Shown here piece by piece: positions 16,851 to 26,107 of a stretch of 64,000 nucleotides of DNA. Both the position numbers and the translations under genes were made by a program. Source of the DNA: Desulfoluna limicola (GTDB taxonomy: Bacteria > Desulfobacterota > Desulfobacteria > Desulfobacterales > Desulfolunaceae); contig NZ_AP024488.1 in assembly GCF_021654575.1 (NCBI RefSeq), forward strand, positions 3,991,501 through 4,055,500. The letters run 5' to 3'. The notes under the pieces were generated by a model. That model did not search any database, had not been told where the DNA came from, and was given only the letters and a program-made list of their open reading frames with translations. Position 1 is the stretch's first letter. Every line of letters begins with the position of its first letter.

Positions 16851-17339
16851 GCTCTTATTCACCCGACGGTTATATGCATACATGTCGAGGGACAGTATCA
16901 CCCCGATAATGTATGACATCTCTTTCAGCTTTGGCTTGTGGCGTTGGTTGCCGGGTTACTACACAGGAAATGTCATAAATCCGTCCCCCCTGCGCCTGAC
17001 TTATTACTACCTGAACGTCTTTCATGCCAGCTGTTACCTCCCCATTGAATCGATTCCGCCCCAGCCCGAGGCCCCCTATTTATGTATTGCGATTCAAAGA
17101 AAATTATCGCATAATTTCCCGATTGGGTGCCGCGTTCGCCCGCCCTTCCGCTGAATAGCAACCATGGCTCGTTCACTCCGAAAATGGGCACGGACGATTA
17201 CGTGAAATCCTTCCAAAGGCCAGGGCAAGGGAGTCAATACCGTACCATCACCCAATTCTCAACAAGTCATTCGGAGACGATAAAACCATCCGGTATCTGT
17301 GCCGTCCAACCGGGGCCGTTGCCCCACGAAAGGGAAGCC

Positions 17340-17801
17340 ATGAACGTTCGGAGAAATCCCCGACGACGCCCCTATGCGAAGCCCACCCCAAAACGTGAAC
17401 GGAAACCCGTCTTCACCCCCGTGCAGTTGTCCATCGTTGCCATCGTCACGACCCTTGTCTTTGTGGGGGGAGCCATCTTCCTGAAGGCCACCAGCGGCTC
17501 GGCCTACGACATCACCGCACGCCACGACCTCCAACTCTTTGCCGATTTCCAGAAATTTCATTTTACAATGAATGGCACCTGCATCGGAGAACAGGGGGAG
17601 TCCATCAGAAATGACGGCCTCCCTTCCACCATTGACCTTGCCGACTACACCCTCTCCAAGGGGGTCTCCATCACCATTGTGGCCGGGGCCCCGGAAGAGC
17701 CTTACAATAGTGGGAACCCGTTTACCATGCAGGCCAAGCACAAGCGGTCCGACACCGTCTATGAATACAGCTTTGCAACCGACAAAATCATCGAAAGGTA
17801 G
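17340..17801 (+). CDS. Pilin-like single-span membrane protein
   Basis: A 153-residue protein with a basic N-terminus, one membrane helix (about 28-50) and an extracytoplasmic domain. The entry to the helix reads VFTPVQLSIVAIV, which mirrors the type IV pilin pattern GFTLIELMIVVAI. The position before the Phe is Val24 instead of Gly and the fifth residue is Gln29 instead of Glu. The rest (ARHDLQLFADFQKFHFTMNGTC, then SKGVSITIVAGAP, then MQAKHKRSDTVYEY) follows the C-terminal pattern of small type IVa pilins. The missing Gly suggests prepilin peptidase may not cut it, so it could be a membrane-anchored pilin relative. It lies 7 bases upstream of the HAMP protein gene, so the two are probably one operon. 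Function unknown. Confidence 0.6.
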   Translation: MNVRRNPRRRPYAKPTPKRERKPVFTPVQLSIVAIVTTLVFVGGAIFLKATSGSAYDITARHDLQLFADFQKFHFTMNGTCIGEQGESIRNDGLPSTIDLADYTLSKGVSITIVAGAPEEPYNSGNPFTMQAKHKRSDTVYEYSFATDKIIER

Positions 17802-17808
17802 GGACGCC

Positions 17809-18375
17809 ATGCCACAGGAGCATAAACGTCAGCTGAAAAACCTCTTTATCAACCGAGCCCTGCAGTTAAAACTTGTCTTCATCAGCCTGGGATACATGGC
17901 CATCATGCTTGCCATCACCCTCTCGTTTACCCTGCTGCCCGTTCTCCATACCATGTTCGGTACATCGGACCCTCTTGTTCAGTACCAATCCGCCCAGACC
18001 TTCATTCTTCTGGCCCAGCGCCTTGTGCCCGCGGTTCTGTTTCTCTTTTTTCTCTTTTTCATCCACCTGGTCCTTATGACGCATCGCGTCTGCGGCCCCC
18101 TTGTGAACTTCACCCACACCTTCGAGCGCATGGCCGAAGGGGACTTCACCCGGAGAATCCACCTGAGGCGAAGGGACTACCTCAACGATGAAGCCGAGAT
18201 GATCAACGAGGTGCTGGACAACCTGAGAGACCATGTAGCCGCAATTCAAGAGGAGAATCAGGCCCTGGAAAAGAGCCTGACAAACGCCGAGGCCACCCCC
18301 ACCCCGGATGCCCTGGCAGCTGTCCGCGAACAGAGCAATAAACTCACCGAACTCATAGGTGCCTTTCACCTGTAA
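17809..18375 (+). CDS. Two-span HAMP domain protein without output domain
   Basis: A 188-residue protein with two membrane helices (about 20-45 and 66-90) bracketing a very short periplasmic loop. A HAMP linker follows (about 91-145: RVCGPLVNFTHTFERMAEGDFTRRIHLRRRDY), then a predicted coiled coil to the end. HAMP domains normally pass signals to a kinase, methyl-accepting or cyclase domain, and none is present here. ATG 17809 follows GGTAGGGACGCC and lies 7 bases after the pilin-like gene. A HAMP-only protein next to a pilin-like protein suggests a small membrane complex, but that is inference. The gene is complete. Confidence 0.7.
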   Translation: MPQEHKRQLKNLFINRALQLKLVFISLGYMAIMLAITLSFTLLPVLHTMFGTSDPLVQYQSAQTFILLAQRLVPAVLFLFFLFFIHLVLMTHRVCGPLVNFTHTFERMAEGDFTRRIHLRRRDYLNDEAEMINEVLDNLRDHVAAIQEENQALEKSLTNAEATPTPDALAAVREQSNKLTELIGAFHL

Positions 18376-18382
18376 GCCCCTA

Positions 18383-18613
18383 TCCCGGGTACGTCATGAG
18401 AAAGCAACCAAGGCAAAGCAATAGCTTTGTCATTAATGACAGTGACTGCGTCACTATTCAGCCATGCCTCCGCCGGGTTACTATGTCGAAAACACACAAT
18501 GTACGTCACGGATTCCTGCTCGATTTTCTCACCCTTCAGGCGAGCCGAGAGCACCCACCTGCAGCTCTGATGCCTTGAATATGGATGCTCTCAACTCGTG
18601 AAATATCCGGGCT
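18383..18613 (+). repeat. Family B element (MITE-like)
   Basis: Left end CCCGGGTACGTCATGAG (18384-18400) and right end CTCGTGAAATATCCGGGCT (18595-18613) are inverted repeats. The internal arms at 18541-18557 and 18582-18598 pair, with GAGAGCA opposite TGCTCTC. The copy at 57269 has GAGTGCA opposite TGCACTC, a compensatory change. Confidence 0.8.
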
Positions 18614-18636
18614 ATGCCCGCCCGGTCACCAACCAG

Positions 18637-18800
18637 GCCTCCGGGGCAAGGTGAGCCTCCTTGGCCTGTCGTTTGCTAATGCGACTCGGGTATCCCCCCT
18701 TTTTTTGAATGCCCCAACGGGCGCGAAGCGTCAACGAATGGGATCGGTTCGGAAAACGAGGCCGGGAGCATTGACGATCGGGGGCCCGGGAGGCCCCCCC
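18637..18800. repeat. Family A diverged element
   Basis: GCCTCCGGGGCAAGGTGAG, a decayed hairpin, then an AACGAGGCCGGGAGCATTGACGA-like stretch split for display as AACGAGGCC plus GGGAGCATTGACG, matching the other subtype, and a GGGGCCCGGGAGGCCCC palindrome. It is clearly an old copy. The rest of the gap to 18938 is featureless. Confidence 0.5.
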
Positions 18801-18938
18801 TGGCTGCCGGAAACATTCTTTTTTATCTTCAGTTGATGGCCTTGATTTTACACCCCATTGTCATTAAAGTGTCCCTGCCGAAACGGGGTGCCAAAAGCGG
18901 CGATCCCGAATTATGTCTATAAAGAGAGCAGGAGACGC

Positions 18939-21900
18939 ATGGAATCAAAGGCGTTTAAAAAAGAGCTGGAAAAGGCCTTGCGTTCCCTTGGCCGCATCAT
19001 GATCAGGGACCGCCACCCATTGCGGCGCGACTTGAAAAATCTGCAGCGCATAAAGGAGCCCGATGAAAAGGCGGTTCGCAAGCTGGCCGCCCTGAAAGGG
19101 CGGCTCTCCGCCTCCATGGACGAGAGGAGGCGCCGCCAGCAAACCCCTCCTGCCCTCAACTACAACCAGGATCTCCCCGTCACAGCCCGCCGTGAAGAGA
19201 TTGTGGAGACCATCCGAAAAAACCAGGTGGTGATCATCTCCGGGGAAACCGGCTCCGGCAAGACCACCCAGATCCCGAAGTTCTGCGTGGAGGCGGGCCG
19301 GGGCACGGGCGGCCTCATCGCCGTCACCCAGCCCCGGCGTATCGCCGCCGTCTCCGTTGCCAACCGGCTGGCCGAAGAGATGGGGGAAGAGCCGGGCAAA
19401 AGCGTGGGCTACAAGATCCGGTTCCATGAGACCGGAGACAAAGGCGGCACCATCCGCCTCATGACCGACGGCATCCTCCTGGCCGAAGCCCAAGGGGACC
19501 CCTTCCTCTCCTCCTACGACACCATCATCGTGGATGAGGCCCATGAGCGAAGTTTAAACATCGATTTTATCCTCGGCATCCTGCGCACCCTGGTGAAAAA
19601 ACGGCGGGACCTGAAGGTGATCGTCACCTCGGCCACCATCGACACCGAAAAGTTCTCCAAGGCCTTTGATGGCGCCCCCATCATCGAGGTATCGGGGCGC
19701 ACCTTCCCCGTGGAGACGATCCACCGGCCCCTGGACTCCAAAGACGACAGCTACGTGGATGCCGCCGTCCAGGCCCTGGACGACCTGGTGGCCCTGGGAC
19801 CCTACGGCGATATCCTCATCTTCATGCCCACGGAGGCCGACATCAAAGAGGCGTGTGACATGATCGAGGGGAGGCGGCACAAGGCCATGACCGTGCTGCC
19901 CCTCTACGCCCGCCTCTCCGCCGCAGACCAGAAACGGGTGTTCCAGAGTGCCTACGGCCGAAAGGTGATCGTGTCCACCAACGTGGCGGAAACCTCCATC
20001 ACCATTCCCGGCATCAAGTACGTCATTGATACCGGCATCGCCCGAATCCCCCGGTACTCACCACGGACCCGAACCACCAGCCTGCCCGTCATGGAGATCT
20101 CCCGCTCCAGCGCGGACCAACGAAAAGGGCGCTGCGGCCGAGTGGAAAACGGGGTCTGCGTCCGACTCTTTGACGAGGCATCCTTCCACAGCCGCCCCCT
20201 CTTCACCCTGCCGGAGATCTTAAGGGCCAACTTGGCTGAAGTCATCCTGCGCATGCTGTCCCTCCGGCTCGGACGGGTGGAAAAGTTCCCCTTTGTGGAC
20301 CCGCCATCCCCCCAAAGCATTGCCGACGGCTTTCAAACCCTTCTGGAGCTGGGCGCCATCCATGAAGTCAAGGGCCGGGAGGGCGAGGTCCGCCACCAGC
20401 TCACGGAAACCGGCCGAATCATGGCCGCCATCCCTGTGGACCCGAAGCTGGCCCGCATCCTCATCGAGGCCTCCCACAACGGCTGCATGGAGGAGGTGCT
20501 GGTGATCATCTCGGCCCTGACCATCCGGGATCCCCGGGAGCGCCCCGAAGGCAAAGAGGCCCAGGCCGACCAGAAGCACGCCGCCTTCAAAGACCCCCTG
20601 TCGGATTTTATCACGGTCCTGAATATCTGGAGGCGGTTTCAGGAGCACATGGGGGGATCCAGGAAATCGGGCCCCATGAAGAGCTTCTGCAAAGAGAACT
20701 ACATCTCCTTTCTTCGCATTCGTGAATGGCTTGATATCCACGGCCAGCTCTCTCGCATCGCAAAAGAGTTTGCACTGCCCCAGCGATGCCTCCCTCCTGG
20801 GACGCAAGCTGACAAACCCAACAAAAAAGAGGCCTTCGGCACCGAGTACACCGCCATCCACAAATCCATTCTGGCCGGCTACCTCTCCAGCATCGCCACC
20901 GTAAAGGAGAAAAACCTCTACAACGCCACCAAAGGGCGTGAGGTCATGATCTTCCCCGGATCGGGCCTCTTCAACAAAGGGGGGAACTGGATTGTGGCCT
21001 CGGAAATGGTGGAGACCTCGCGGCTTTTTGCACGAAACGTCGCCCGCATCGATTCGGACTGGCTGGAGGAGTTGGGAAAAGATCTGATCAAGCGCTCCCA
21101 CTCGAACCCCCGCTGGGAAAAGAAAATGGGCGCCGTGGTGGCCGACGAACAGGTCACCCTCTTCGGCCTCATCGTCTCTGCAAACAAAAAAGTGCTCTTC
21201 GGCCCCATCGACCCCGAAGAGGCCACCCGCCTCTTCATCCGCAGCGCCCTGGTGGAAGGGGATCTCGAAATCCCCCAGGGGAACCGGAACTTCTCCTTTC
21301 TTGCCCACAACCGGGCCCTCATCGACGACGTGCGTGAGGTGGAAGACCGTATCAGGCGCCGAGACATCCTCATCAGCGAGGAGGACCTCTTTGCCTTTTA
21401 CGCCGAAAAAGTAACGAACGTCTGGGACATCCGCACCCTGACCCGCCGCATCAAGGAAGAAGGGGGAGACGCGCACCTGAAGATGGACCCTGCGGCCATC
21501 GCCCGCTATACCCCGGAGACCGATGAGCTTGAGGCCTTTCCCAAGGGGATCACTGTGGGCGGGGGGACCTTCTCCCTCTCCTACGCCTTTGAACCGGGAA
21601 AAGAGAAAGACGGCGTCACCCTGGAGGTCCCCGCTCACTCCGCCCAGGCCCTCTCCAAAGAGGCCCTGGACTGGGTCGTGCCCGGCCTCATGGCTGAAAA
21701 GATCGAGGCCATGATCAAGGGGCTTCCCAAGGAACACCGAAAACGACTGGTGCCCGTCTCCGACACCGTGGCTGTCATCTCGGCTGAGATGGAGGAGCTT
21801 AAAATCCTCAAGCAGGGGGCCTTCCCCACCCGTCCCCTTATCACTGCCCTGGGATCCTTTATTGCCAAGCGATTCGGAGTACGGATCCCTCCCAACGCCT

Positions 21901-22937
21901 GGCGGGGAGACGCCGTATCAGACCACCTCAAGGTGCGCATCGCCGTCACCGGGGCCAAGGGCAAAGAGCTGGCGGCCTCACGGGACAAATCGGTTCTTCT
22001 CACCCGAACGGAAGAGGCGCTTCCCAAAGACGATGTCTTTCAAAAACTCAAACGAACATGGGAAAAGCACGGTCTCACCGACTGGCCCATGGATGAAATT
22101 CCGGAGAGTGTCCCCGCCCATGGCGGCCTCTTTGCCTACCCCGCCCTTACGGCAGCCAAAGATGGCGTGGCCCTGACCCTTCACCGCCACGATCGTGAAG
22201 CCCTCCGGCTCCACAGAAAAGGGGTCGCCGCCTTAACGGCCATGCGCCTCGCCAAAGAGGTCAAAAGCCTCTCCAAGGACCTCAAGCTCACCGGGAACGC
22301 AAAAAAACGCGCCGCCTATTTTAATGGGGACGTCGCCATCACCGAGGCCCTGGCGGGCAAAACCACCGAACTGCTCTTCCCCTCTGACCTGCGCAGCCGC
22401 ACCGCCTTTGAAGCCCATCTCCAAGAGGCCTCCCGAAAGCTCTACGCCACGGGCTCCTCGCTCCTGTCTGCTGTGGAGACCATCCTGGACCACTACCATG
22501 ACACCAGCGCCCTCATTTACACCGAGGAGCTGAGACGGGCCAAAACGCCCGCGGGTCAGCTCTTAACCGGGATGCTGCGCAACGAGCTGGACCTCCTCGT
22601 GCCGAAAAACTTCATCGCCCTCTACGAGCCGGGTCGCCTGTCCCAGCTCGAACGCCATATCCGTGCCATTGCCCTGCGCGCCAAGCGCGCCTTTGACGCC
22701 CCTGAAAAGGACCGCGCCAAAGCACGGGAGGTCGCCCCCTTCGTAAAGGCATTGAACAGTCTCGTCGCCTCCCTCAACCCGGACTCGTCCGAAGAGAAAA
22801 AAGAGGCCATCGAAGCCCTCTTCTGGTCCATCGAGGAGTTCAAAATCTCCGTCTACGCCCAGGAGGTCGGCACCCGTGAAAAGGTCTCGGCCAAACGCCT
22901 CAACAAACAGATCCGGGAAATCGAGGTGATGATCTAA
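18939..22937 (+). CDS. hrpA: DEAH-box ATP-dependent RNA helicase HrpA
   Basis: A 1332-residue cytoplasmic RNA helicase. Motif I GETGSGKTT is at residues 102-110 and DEAH at 199-202. These are followed by SATIDTEKF, STNVAETSITI and QRKGRCGR, then the helicase-associated, OB-fold and long C-terminal DUF3418-type regions seen in HrpA. The length matches E. coli HrpA (about 1300). HrpA resolves stalled or collided ribosomes and processes some mRNAs. The first ATG of the open frame is 18858, but ATG 18939 has CAGGAG just upstream and begins the conserved MESKAFKKELEKAL segment. It stands alone, with a repeat 7 bases after the stop. Confidence 0.93.
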   Translation: MESKAFKKELEKALRSLGRIMIRDRHPLRRDLKNLQRIKEPDEKAVRKLAALKGRLSASMDERRRRQQTPPALNYNQDLPVTARREEIVETIRKNQVVIISGETGSGKTTQIPKFCVEAGRGTGGLIAVTQPRRIAAVSVANRLAEEMGEEPGKSVGYKIRFHETGDKGGTIRLMTDGILLAEAQGDPFLSSYDTIIVDEAHERSLNIDFILGILRTLVKKRRDLKVIVTSATIDTEKFSKAFDGAPIIEVSGRTFPVETIHRPLDSKDDSYVDAAVQALDDLVALGPYGDILIFMPTEADIKEACDMIEGRRHKAMTVLPLYARLSAADQKRVFQSAYGRKVIVSTNVAETSITIPGIKYVIDTGIARIPRYSPRTRTTSLPVMEISRSSADQRKGRCGRVENGVCVRLFDEASFHSRPLFTLPEILRANLAEVILRMLSLRLGRVEKFPFVDPPSPQSIADGFQTLLELGAIHEVKGREGEVRHQLTETGRIMAAIPVDPKLARILIEASHNGCMEEVLVIISALTIRDPRERPEGKEAQADQKHAAFKDPLSDFITVLNIWRRFQEHMGGSRKSGPMKSFCKENYISFLRIREWLDIHGQLSRIAKEFALPQRCLPPGTQADKPNKKEAFGTEYTAIHKSILAGYLSSIATVKEKNLYNATKGREVMIFPGSGLFNKGGNWIVASEMVETSRLFARNVARIDSDWLEELGKDLIKRSHSNPRWEKKMGAVVADEQVTLFGLIVSANKKVLFGPIDPEEATRLFIRSALVEGDLEIPQGNRNFSFLAHNRALIDDVREVEDRIRRRDILISEEDLFAFYAEKVTNVWDIRTLTRRIKEEGGDAHLKMDPAAIARYTPETDELEAFPKGITVGGGTFSLSYAFEPGKEKDGVTLEVPAHSAQALSKEALDWVVPGLMAEKIEAMIKGLPKEHRKRLVPVSDTVAVISAEMEELKILKQGAFPTRPLITALGSFIAKRFGVRIPPNAWRGDAVSDHLKVRIAVTGAKGKELAASRDKSVLLTRTEEALPKDDVFQKLKRTWEKHGLTDWPMDEIPESVPAHGGLFAYPALTAAKDGVALTLHRHDREALRLHRKGVAALTAMRLAKEVKSLSKDLKLTGNAKKRAAYFNGDVAITEALAGKTTELLFPSDLRSRTAFEAHLQEASRKLYATGSSLLSAVETILDHYHDTSALIYTEELRRAKTPAGQLLTGMLRNELDLLVPKNFIALYEPGRLSQLERHIRAIALRAKRAFDAPEKDRAKAREVAPFVKALNSLVASLNPDSSEEKKEAIEALFWSIEEFKISVYAQEVGTREKVSAKRLNKQIREIEVMI

Positions 22938-22944
22938 ACGCTGT

Positions 22945-23115
22945 GCCTCCGGCGGCCCTGCCGGGGGCCAAACTTTTGAAACGTTTGGCAAACAGACCTT
23001 AATACATCATTCCGGATTCACATCCAACGAAAGGCGGATGTGATTTGCCCCGAGGCACGAGGGCAAAGCGCATCTGCAACCTGCTTTCAAGGTGGCACAC
23101 CTTGCCGCCGGAGGC
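22945..23115. repeat. Family A intergenic element, full copy
   Basis: Runs from GCCTCCGGCGGC to GCCGCCGGAGGC (23104-23115), 171 bp. It contains the CCCTGCCGGGGG hairpin, CAAACTTTTGAAACGTTTG, a GATTTGCCCC...GGGCAAAG-type stem and the AAGGTG/CACCTT hairpin. It begins 7 bp after the hrpA stop. The rest of the gap to 23270 is unremarkable. Confidence 0.88.
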
Positions 23116-23270
23116 AGGGCTTTTTGCCCCACGATGTTCACAGAGGGCAAATCAGGCGGAGTCGTTCCGCCTGACGTTGCGATTATTCCCTCAAGGGAAA
23201 CGTTCAAAAAGCCGTTATGTAGTAAGCACGCCGGAGCTGTGGTGGATAGAGGATCCCCTCCCGGCGTGAG

Positions 23271-24164
23271 ATGCCCTTTAAAAACACACCTGTGTCCATG
23301 GGCAGTATGGCAGAAAACCAGTTGCAGCAAGGCAGTTTGAGATTGACGTTATTCAGATGTTTTTTATGTGTATTTCTTTTGGTGGTGAGCCTTCTTGTTT
23401 CAGTTCCCGCAGGTGCCAATGACCGTATCAACCATGTGGCCGACGGGGCCTCCCTTCACAAACCCACCTGGCTCATGCCCGGATCCTGGGCCAATGAATA
23501 CAACGATGACGAGACCGAAGTGGTATTCCAGATCAGCGTGAAAAAACAGATTCTGGACTCAGGGCTTTACGTTGCCTACACCCAAAAATCGTTCTGGCAG
23601 GCGTACAACAACGAAGAGTCATCCCCTTTCCGGGAAACCAACTACAACCCCGAGATTTTCTATCGTGTCAACCCGGGTAACGCCCTGGCGCAGTACCTCG
23701 GGAACCATCCCGTCATCGACAGCCTGGGGGCGGACTTCGGCTTTGAGCATGAGTCCAACGGCCGCTCCATGCCCGAATCCCGGAGCTGGAACCGCGCCTA
23801 CGTCACGCCTTATTACGCCAACGACAACCTCCGTCTCTCCCTGAAGGTGTGGTACATCACAAAGGACAGCAAAGAGGTCCCCGAAGACGGCAAAAGCGGC
23901 AGCAACAACCCCGACATCGCCGACTACATGGGCTACGGAGAGTTAAACATCCGGTACCAGACCGAATGGGAACAGCTGTTCCATCTCATGGCCCGTGGCA
24001 ACCCCAAGACGCACAAAGGGGCCGTGAACCTCACCTGGAGCATCCCCATCACCAAGGGCGGTGCCTTTTTCATGGTTCAGGGTTTTCACGGGTACGGGGA
24101 AAGCCTTATCGACTACGACCGCTCCATCACCCGCGTGGGCGCAGGCATCATGTTCTCCCGATAA
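23271..24164 (+). CDS. pldA: Outer membrane phospholipase A, first copy
   Basis: A 297-residue outer membrane phospholipase A1 (OMPLA). The active-site residues fall as His160 and Ser162 in FEHESNG and Asn174 in SRSWNRAYV. That is the same 2- and 12-residue spacing as His142, Ser144 and Asn156 of E. coli. The signature YDRSITRVGAGIMFSR ends the final beta strand. A hydrophobic signal segment ending in SVPAGA precedes the mature part. The N-terminus is longer than usual; ATG 23271 has no good ribosome site, and ATG 23298 or 23307 are equally possible. The enzyme hydrolyses acyl chains of phospholipids that leak into the outer leaflet. It is paired in tandem with a second copy. Confidence 0.88.
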   Translation: MPFKNTPVSMGSMAENQLQQGSLRLTLFRCFLCVFLLVVSLLVSVPAGANDRINHVADGASLHKPTWLMPGSWANEYNDDETEVVFQISVKKQILDSGLYVAYTQKSFWQAYNNEESSPFRETNYNPEIFYRVNPGNALAQYLGNHPVIDSLGADFGFEHESNGRSMPESRSWNRAYVTPYYANDNLRLSLKVWYITKDSKEVPEDGKSGSNNPDIADYMGYGELNIRYQTEWEQLFHLMARGNPKTHKGAVNLTWSIPITKGGAFFMVQGFHGYGESLIDYDRSITRVGAGIMFSR

Positions 24165-24256
24165 CCAGGGGATGATCCCCTGGGCCACAGGTTTGCGAAT
24201 GCTCGCAGCCCTCGTGCCTCGGGCTGGTTACATTCGCTGACGGGCGTTGCCCGTGG
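24165..24256. repeat. Family A element between the two pldA genes
   Basis: Starts at the base after the pldA stop with hairpin CCAGGGGATGATCCCCTGG (24165-24183). It then has the CCCTCGTGCCTCGGG module and a terminal GACGGGCGTTGCCCGTG hairpin. GCCTCCGGCGGC is absent. The rest of the gap to 24502 contains no other feature. Confidence 0.75.
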
Positions 24257-24502
24257 TGGTTGAATACGGCGGCGCAACCTGCGTCGCCGCCCCTGCCGCT
24301 TCCCCCACCCGGTGGGCCAGCCTCACTCAGCCCGTTGTAAGCCACCGGGGCAATGCAAACCCGTCAATCGAACAACGCCTTTTTCCATGACGGCATTCGT
24401 CCCCACCCCCACCCCTTGGGCTTCCCCCTGTTTTCTCTTCATGCTATCATCGGCTATTCATCAAATCATTCATCCACACTCATCAACCCATGAGGTTCCC
24501 CA

Positions 24503-25321
24503 ATGCACCAACGCCTTTTCTTTGTTCTTCTCACTTTTGCGGGGCTTCTCATGTCAGTTCCTGCCCACGCCCTTGACTACACCATCAACGACATGGCCCA
24601 AGGAATCTCCCGGCACAAGGCCACCTGGGCCATGCCCGCCACCTGGTCCGATGAATACCACAGCAAAGAGACCGAGATGGTCTTTCAGGTCAGCTTCAAA
24701 AAGCAGATCCTGGACACCGGGTTTCACGTCGCCTACACCCAGAAATCCTTCTGGCAGGCATACAATGTGGAGGACTCGGAACCCTTCAGGGAGACCAACT
24801 ACAACCCCGAGCTCTTCTACCGGTTCATGCCGGGAGACGATCGCCTGGGGTTTCTTGGAAGCGGCCCCGTCATAAGCAACCTCGGTGTCGACATCGGGTT
24901 CGAACACGAATCCAACGGCCAGGACATGCCCGATTCACGGAGCTGGAACAGGGCCTACATCACCCCCTTCTATGCTGGCGGTGACCTTATCCTCTGGCTC
25001 AAGCTCTGGTACATCACGCCAGATAGTAAAAAGACCTCCCCCGACGGAATCAAAGGAAGCGACAACCCTGATATCGCAAACTACATGGGCTACAGTGAGT
25101 TCAACGTCAAATACCAGTTCGGCGGGGAGCAGCTCGTCCACCTCATGGCACGGGGCAACATGCGCAAGGGCAAGGGAGCAGCAAGGCTCACCTGGAGCAT
25201 TCCCATCACCAAGGGCGGTTGCTTCTTGATGGCCCAGGCGTTTCACGGCTACGGAGACAGCCTCATCGACTACAACCGTTCCCTCACCCGCGTGGGTGCA
25301 GGGATCATGCTCACCAGATAA
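24503..25321 (+). CDS. pldA: Outer membrane phospholipase A, second copy
   Basis: A 272-residue OMPLA paralog of the gene just upstream. It has a clean signal peptide (MHQRLFFVLL to SVPAHA), then the same barrel. His135, Ser137 and Asn149 lie in GFEHESNGQDMPDSRSWNR, and the closing YNRSLTRVGAGIMLTR. GAGG sits 7 bases before the ATG, a better start than the first copy has. The two proteins share most of their length, so this looks like a local duplication followed by divergence. Both keep the catalytic residues, so both are probably active. Calcium-dependent dimerisation is known for OMPLA but cannot be judged here. Confidence 0.9.
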   Translation: MHQRLFFVLLTFAGLLMSVPAHALDYTINDMAQGISRHKATWAMPATWSDEYHSKETEMVFQVSFKKQILDTGFHVAYTQKSFWQAYNVEDSEPFRETNYNPELFYRFMPGDDRLGFLGSGPVISNLGVDIGFEHESNGQDMPDSRSWNRAYITPFYAGGDLILWLKLWYITPDSKKTSPDGIKGSDNPDIANYMGYSEFNVKYQFGGEQLVHLMARGNMRKGKGAARLTWSIPITKGGCFLMAQAFHGYGDSLIDYNRSLTRVGAGIMLTR

Positions 25322-25447
25322 GAGGCAAGGCCCCCAATAACTCGACAACGCCGAGTCCTGCCCGATGACGCTTTACCGACACCCCAGCTGTGTTCTGTGT
25401 CTTTGCCCAGGCAAACCCTCAGACATTAACGGTCATGTGTATCATTA

Positions 25448-25623
25448 AAATGTACGTCACGGTTTCCTGCTCGGTTTTCTCACCCTTCGGGCGAGCCGAG
25501 TACCCCCACTGCGTTATCAGAACATTGAGGTAAACCACGACACCTGCAGCTCTGATGCCTTGAATATGGATGGAATCAACTCGTGAAATATCCGGGATAG
25601 CCCTGCCCCGGGTTTTTCACGAG
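25448..25623 (+). repeat. Family B element with juxtaposed inverted ends
   Basis: The body 25448-25597 matches the other family B copies, including TTCCTGCTCG, GCGAGCCGAG and GCTCTGATGCCTTGAATATGG. Its right end, CTCGTGAAATATCCGGG (25580 onward), is followed after 10 bases by CCCGGGTTTTTCACGAG. So two inverted ends face each other and form a near-perfect hairpin at 25580-25623. The left end is not recognisable. The remaining gap from 25322 is otherwise empty. Confidence 0.75.
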
Positions 25624-25682
25624 AAAAAGACCACACCCAAAGATACCTTAATTGCGGGGCCTTGCAGTGAAAGGCACGAACC

Positions 25683-25895
25683 ATGTACATCTCTACCGAT
25701 ATCGAGTGGGAGCTTGCGGAATACGAAGGGCTCTGTGATACCTTCCGGGTCCTCTCCCTGACGGATGAGTCCCGGAACGACCTCGCCCAGTACCTTCCAC
25801 AGGACAGGCGCTTTACCAGCCTGCACGAGCTCAGAGACGAACTCGCCACGATACTGGGGCTCCCGGGAGAAGACATCATATTTGAAGGAATTTGA
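25683..25895 (+). CDS. Small acidic hypothetical protein
   Basis: A 70-residue acidic protein (MYISTDIEWELAEYEGL to GEDIIFEGI), no signal peptide, no membrane segment and no cysteine. I do not recognise the family. The start ATG 25683 follows AAAGG about 10 bases upstream. The composition is that of a real small cytoplasmic protein: a charged helical pattern with no repeat-derived sequence. It lies alone between a family B element and a family A fragment. It may be a genuine gene, but without relatives this stays uncertain. Confidence 0.5.
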   Translation: MYISTDIEWELAEYEGLCDTFRVLSLTDESRNDLAQYLPQDRRFTSLHELRDELATILGLPGEDIIFEGI

Positions 25896-25936
25896 ACGGC
25901 GGATGATATGCTATGGGAGGAAAGGGGAACGGCTCA

Positions 25937-25977
25937 GATCAGGCAAACGTGTAGCCCCCGACAGGGCCGCCGGAGGA
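25937..25977. repeat. Family A fragment, right end only
   Basis: GATCAGGCAAACG, then CCCCCGACAGGG and GCCGCCGGAGG. The same three pieces form the end of other copies. It lies between two small genes. Confidence 0.6.
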
Positions 25978-26107
25978 ATAAGCTGAATGGTTACAATTTT
26001 CGTGCAAAATATCTGCCTTGGGTATGGTAACATGGCTGACGCCATCAACCGGGCAGGCCCGATCCCGGCCCATCGTCACCCTCTTCACCACACAAGGAAT
26101 GTGTCCC

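Noticed and set aside
16882..17154. A 90-residue plus-strand frame before the pilin-like gene
   Set aside because: It has no ribosome site, no recognisable pattern and an odd composition rich in Pro, Tyr and Cys.
20220..21737. A 505-residue minus-strand frame inside hrpA
   Set aside because: It is antisense to the helicase, whose motifs are complete, and its own sequence shows no family pattern.
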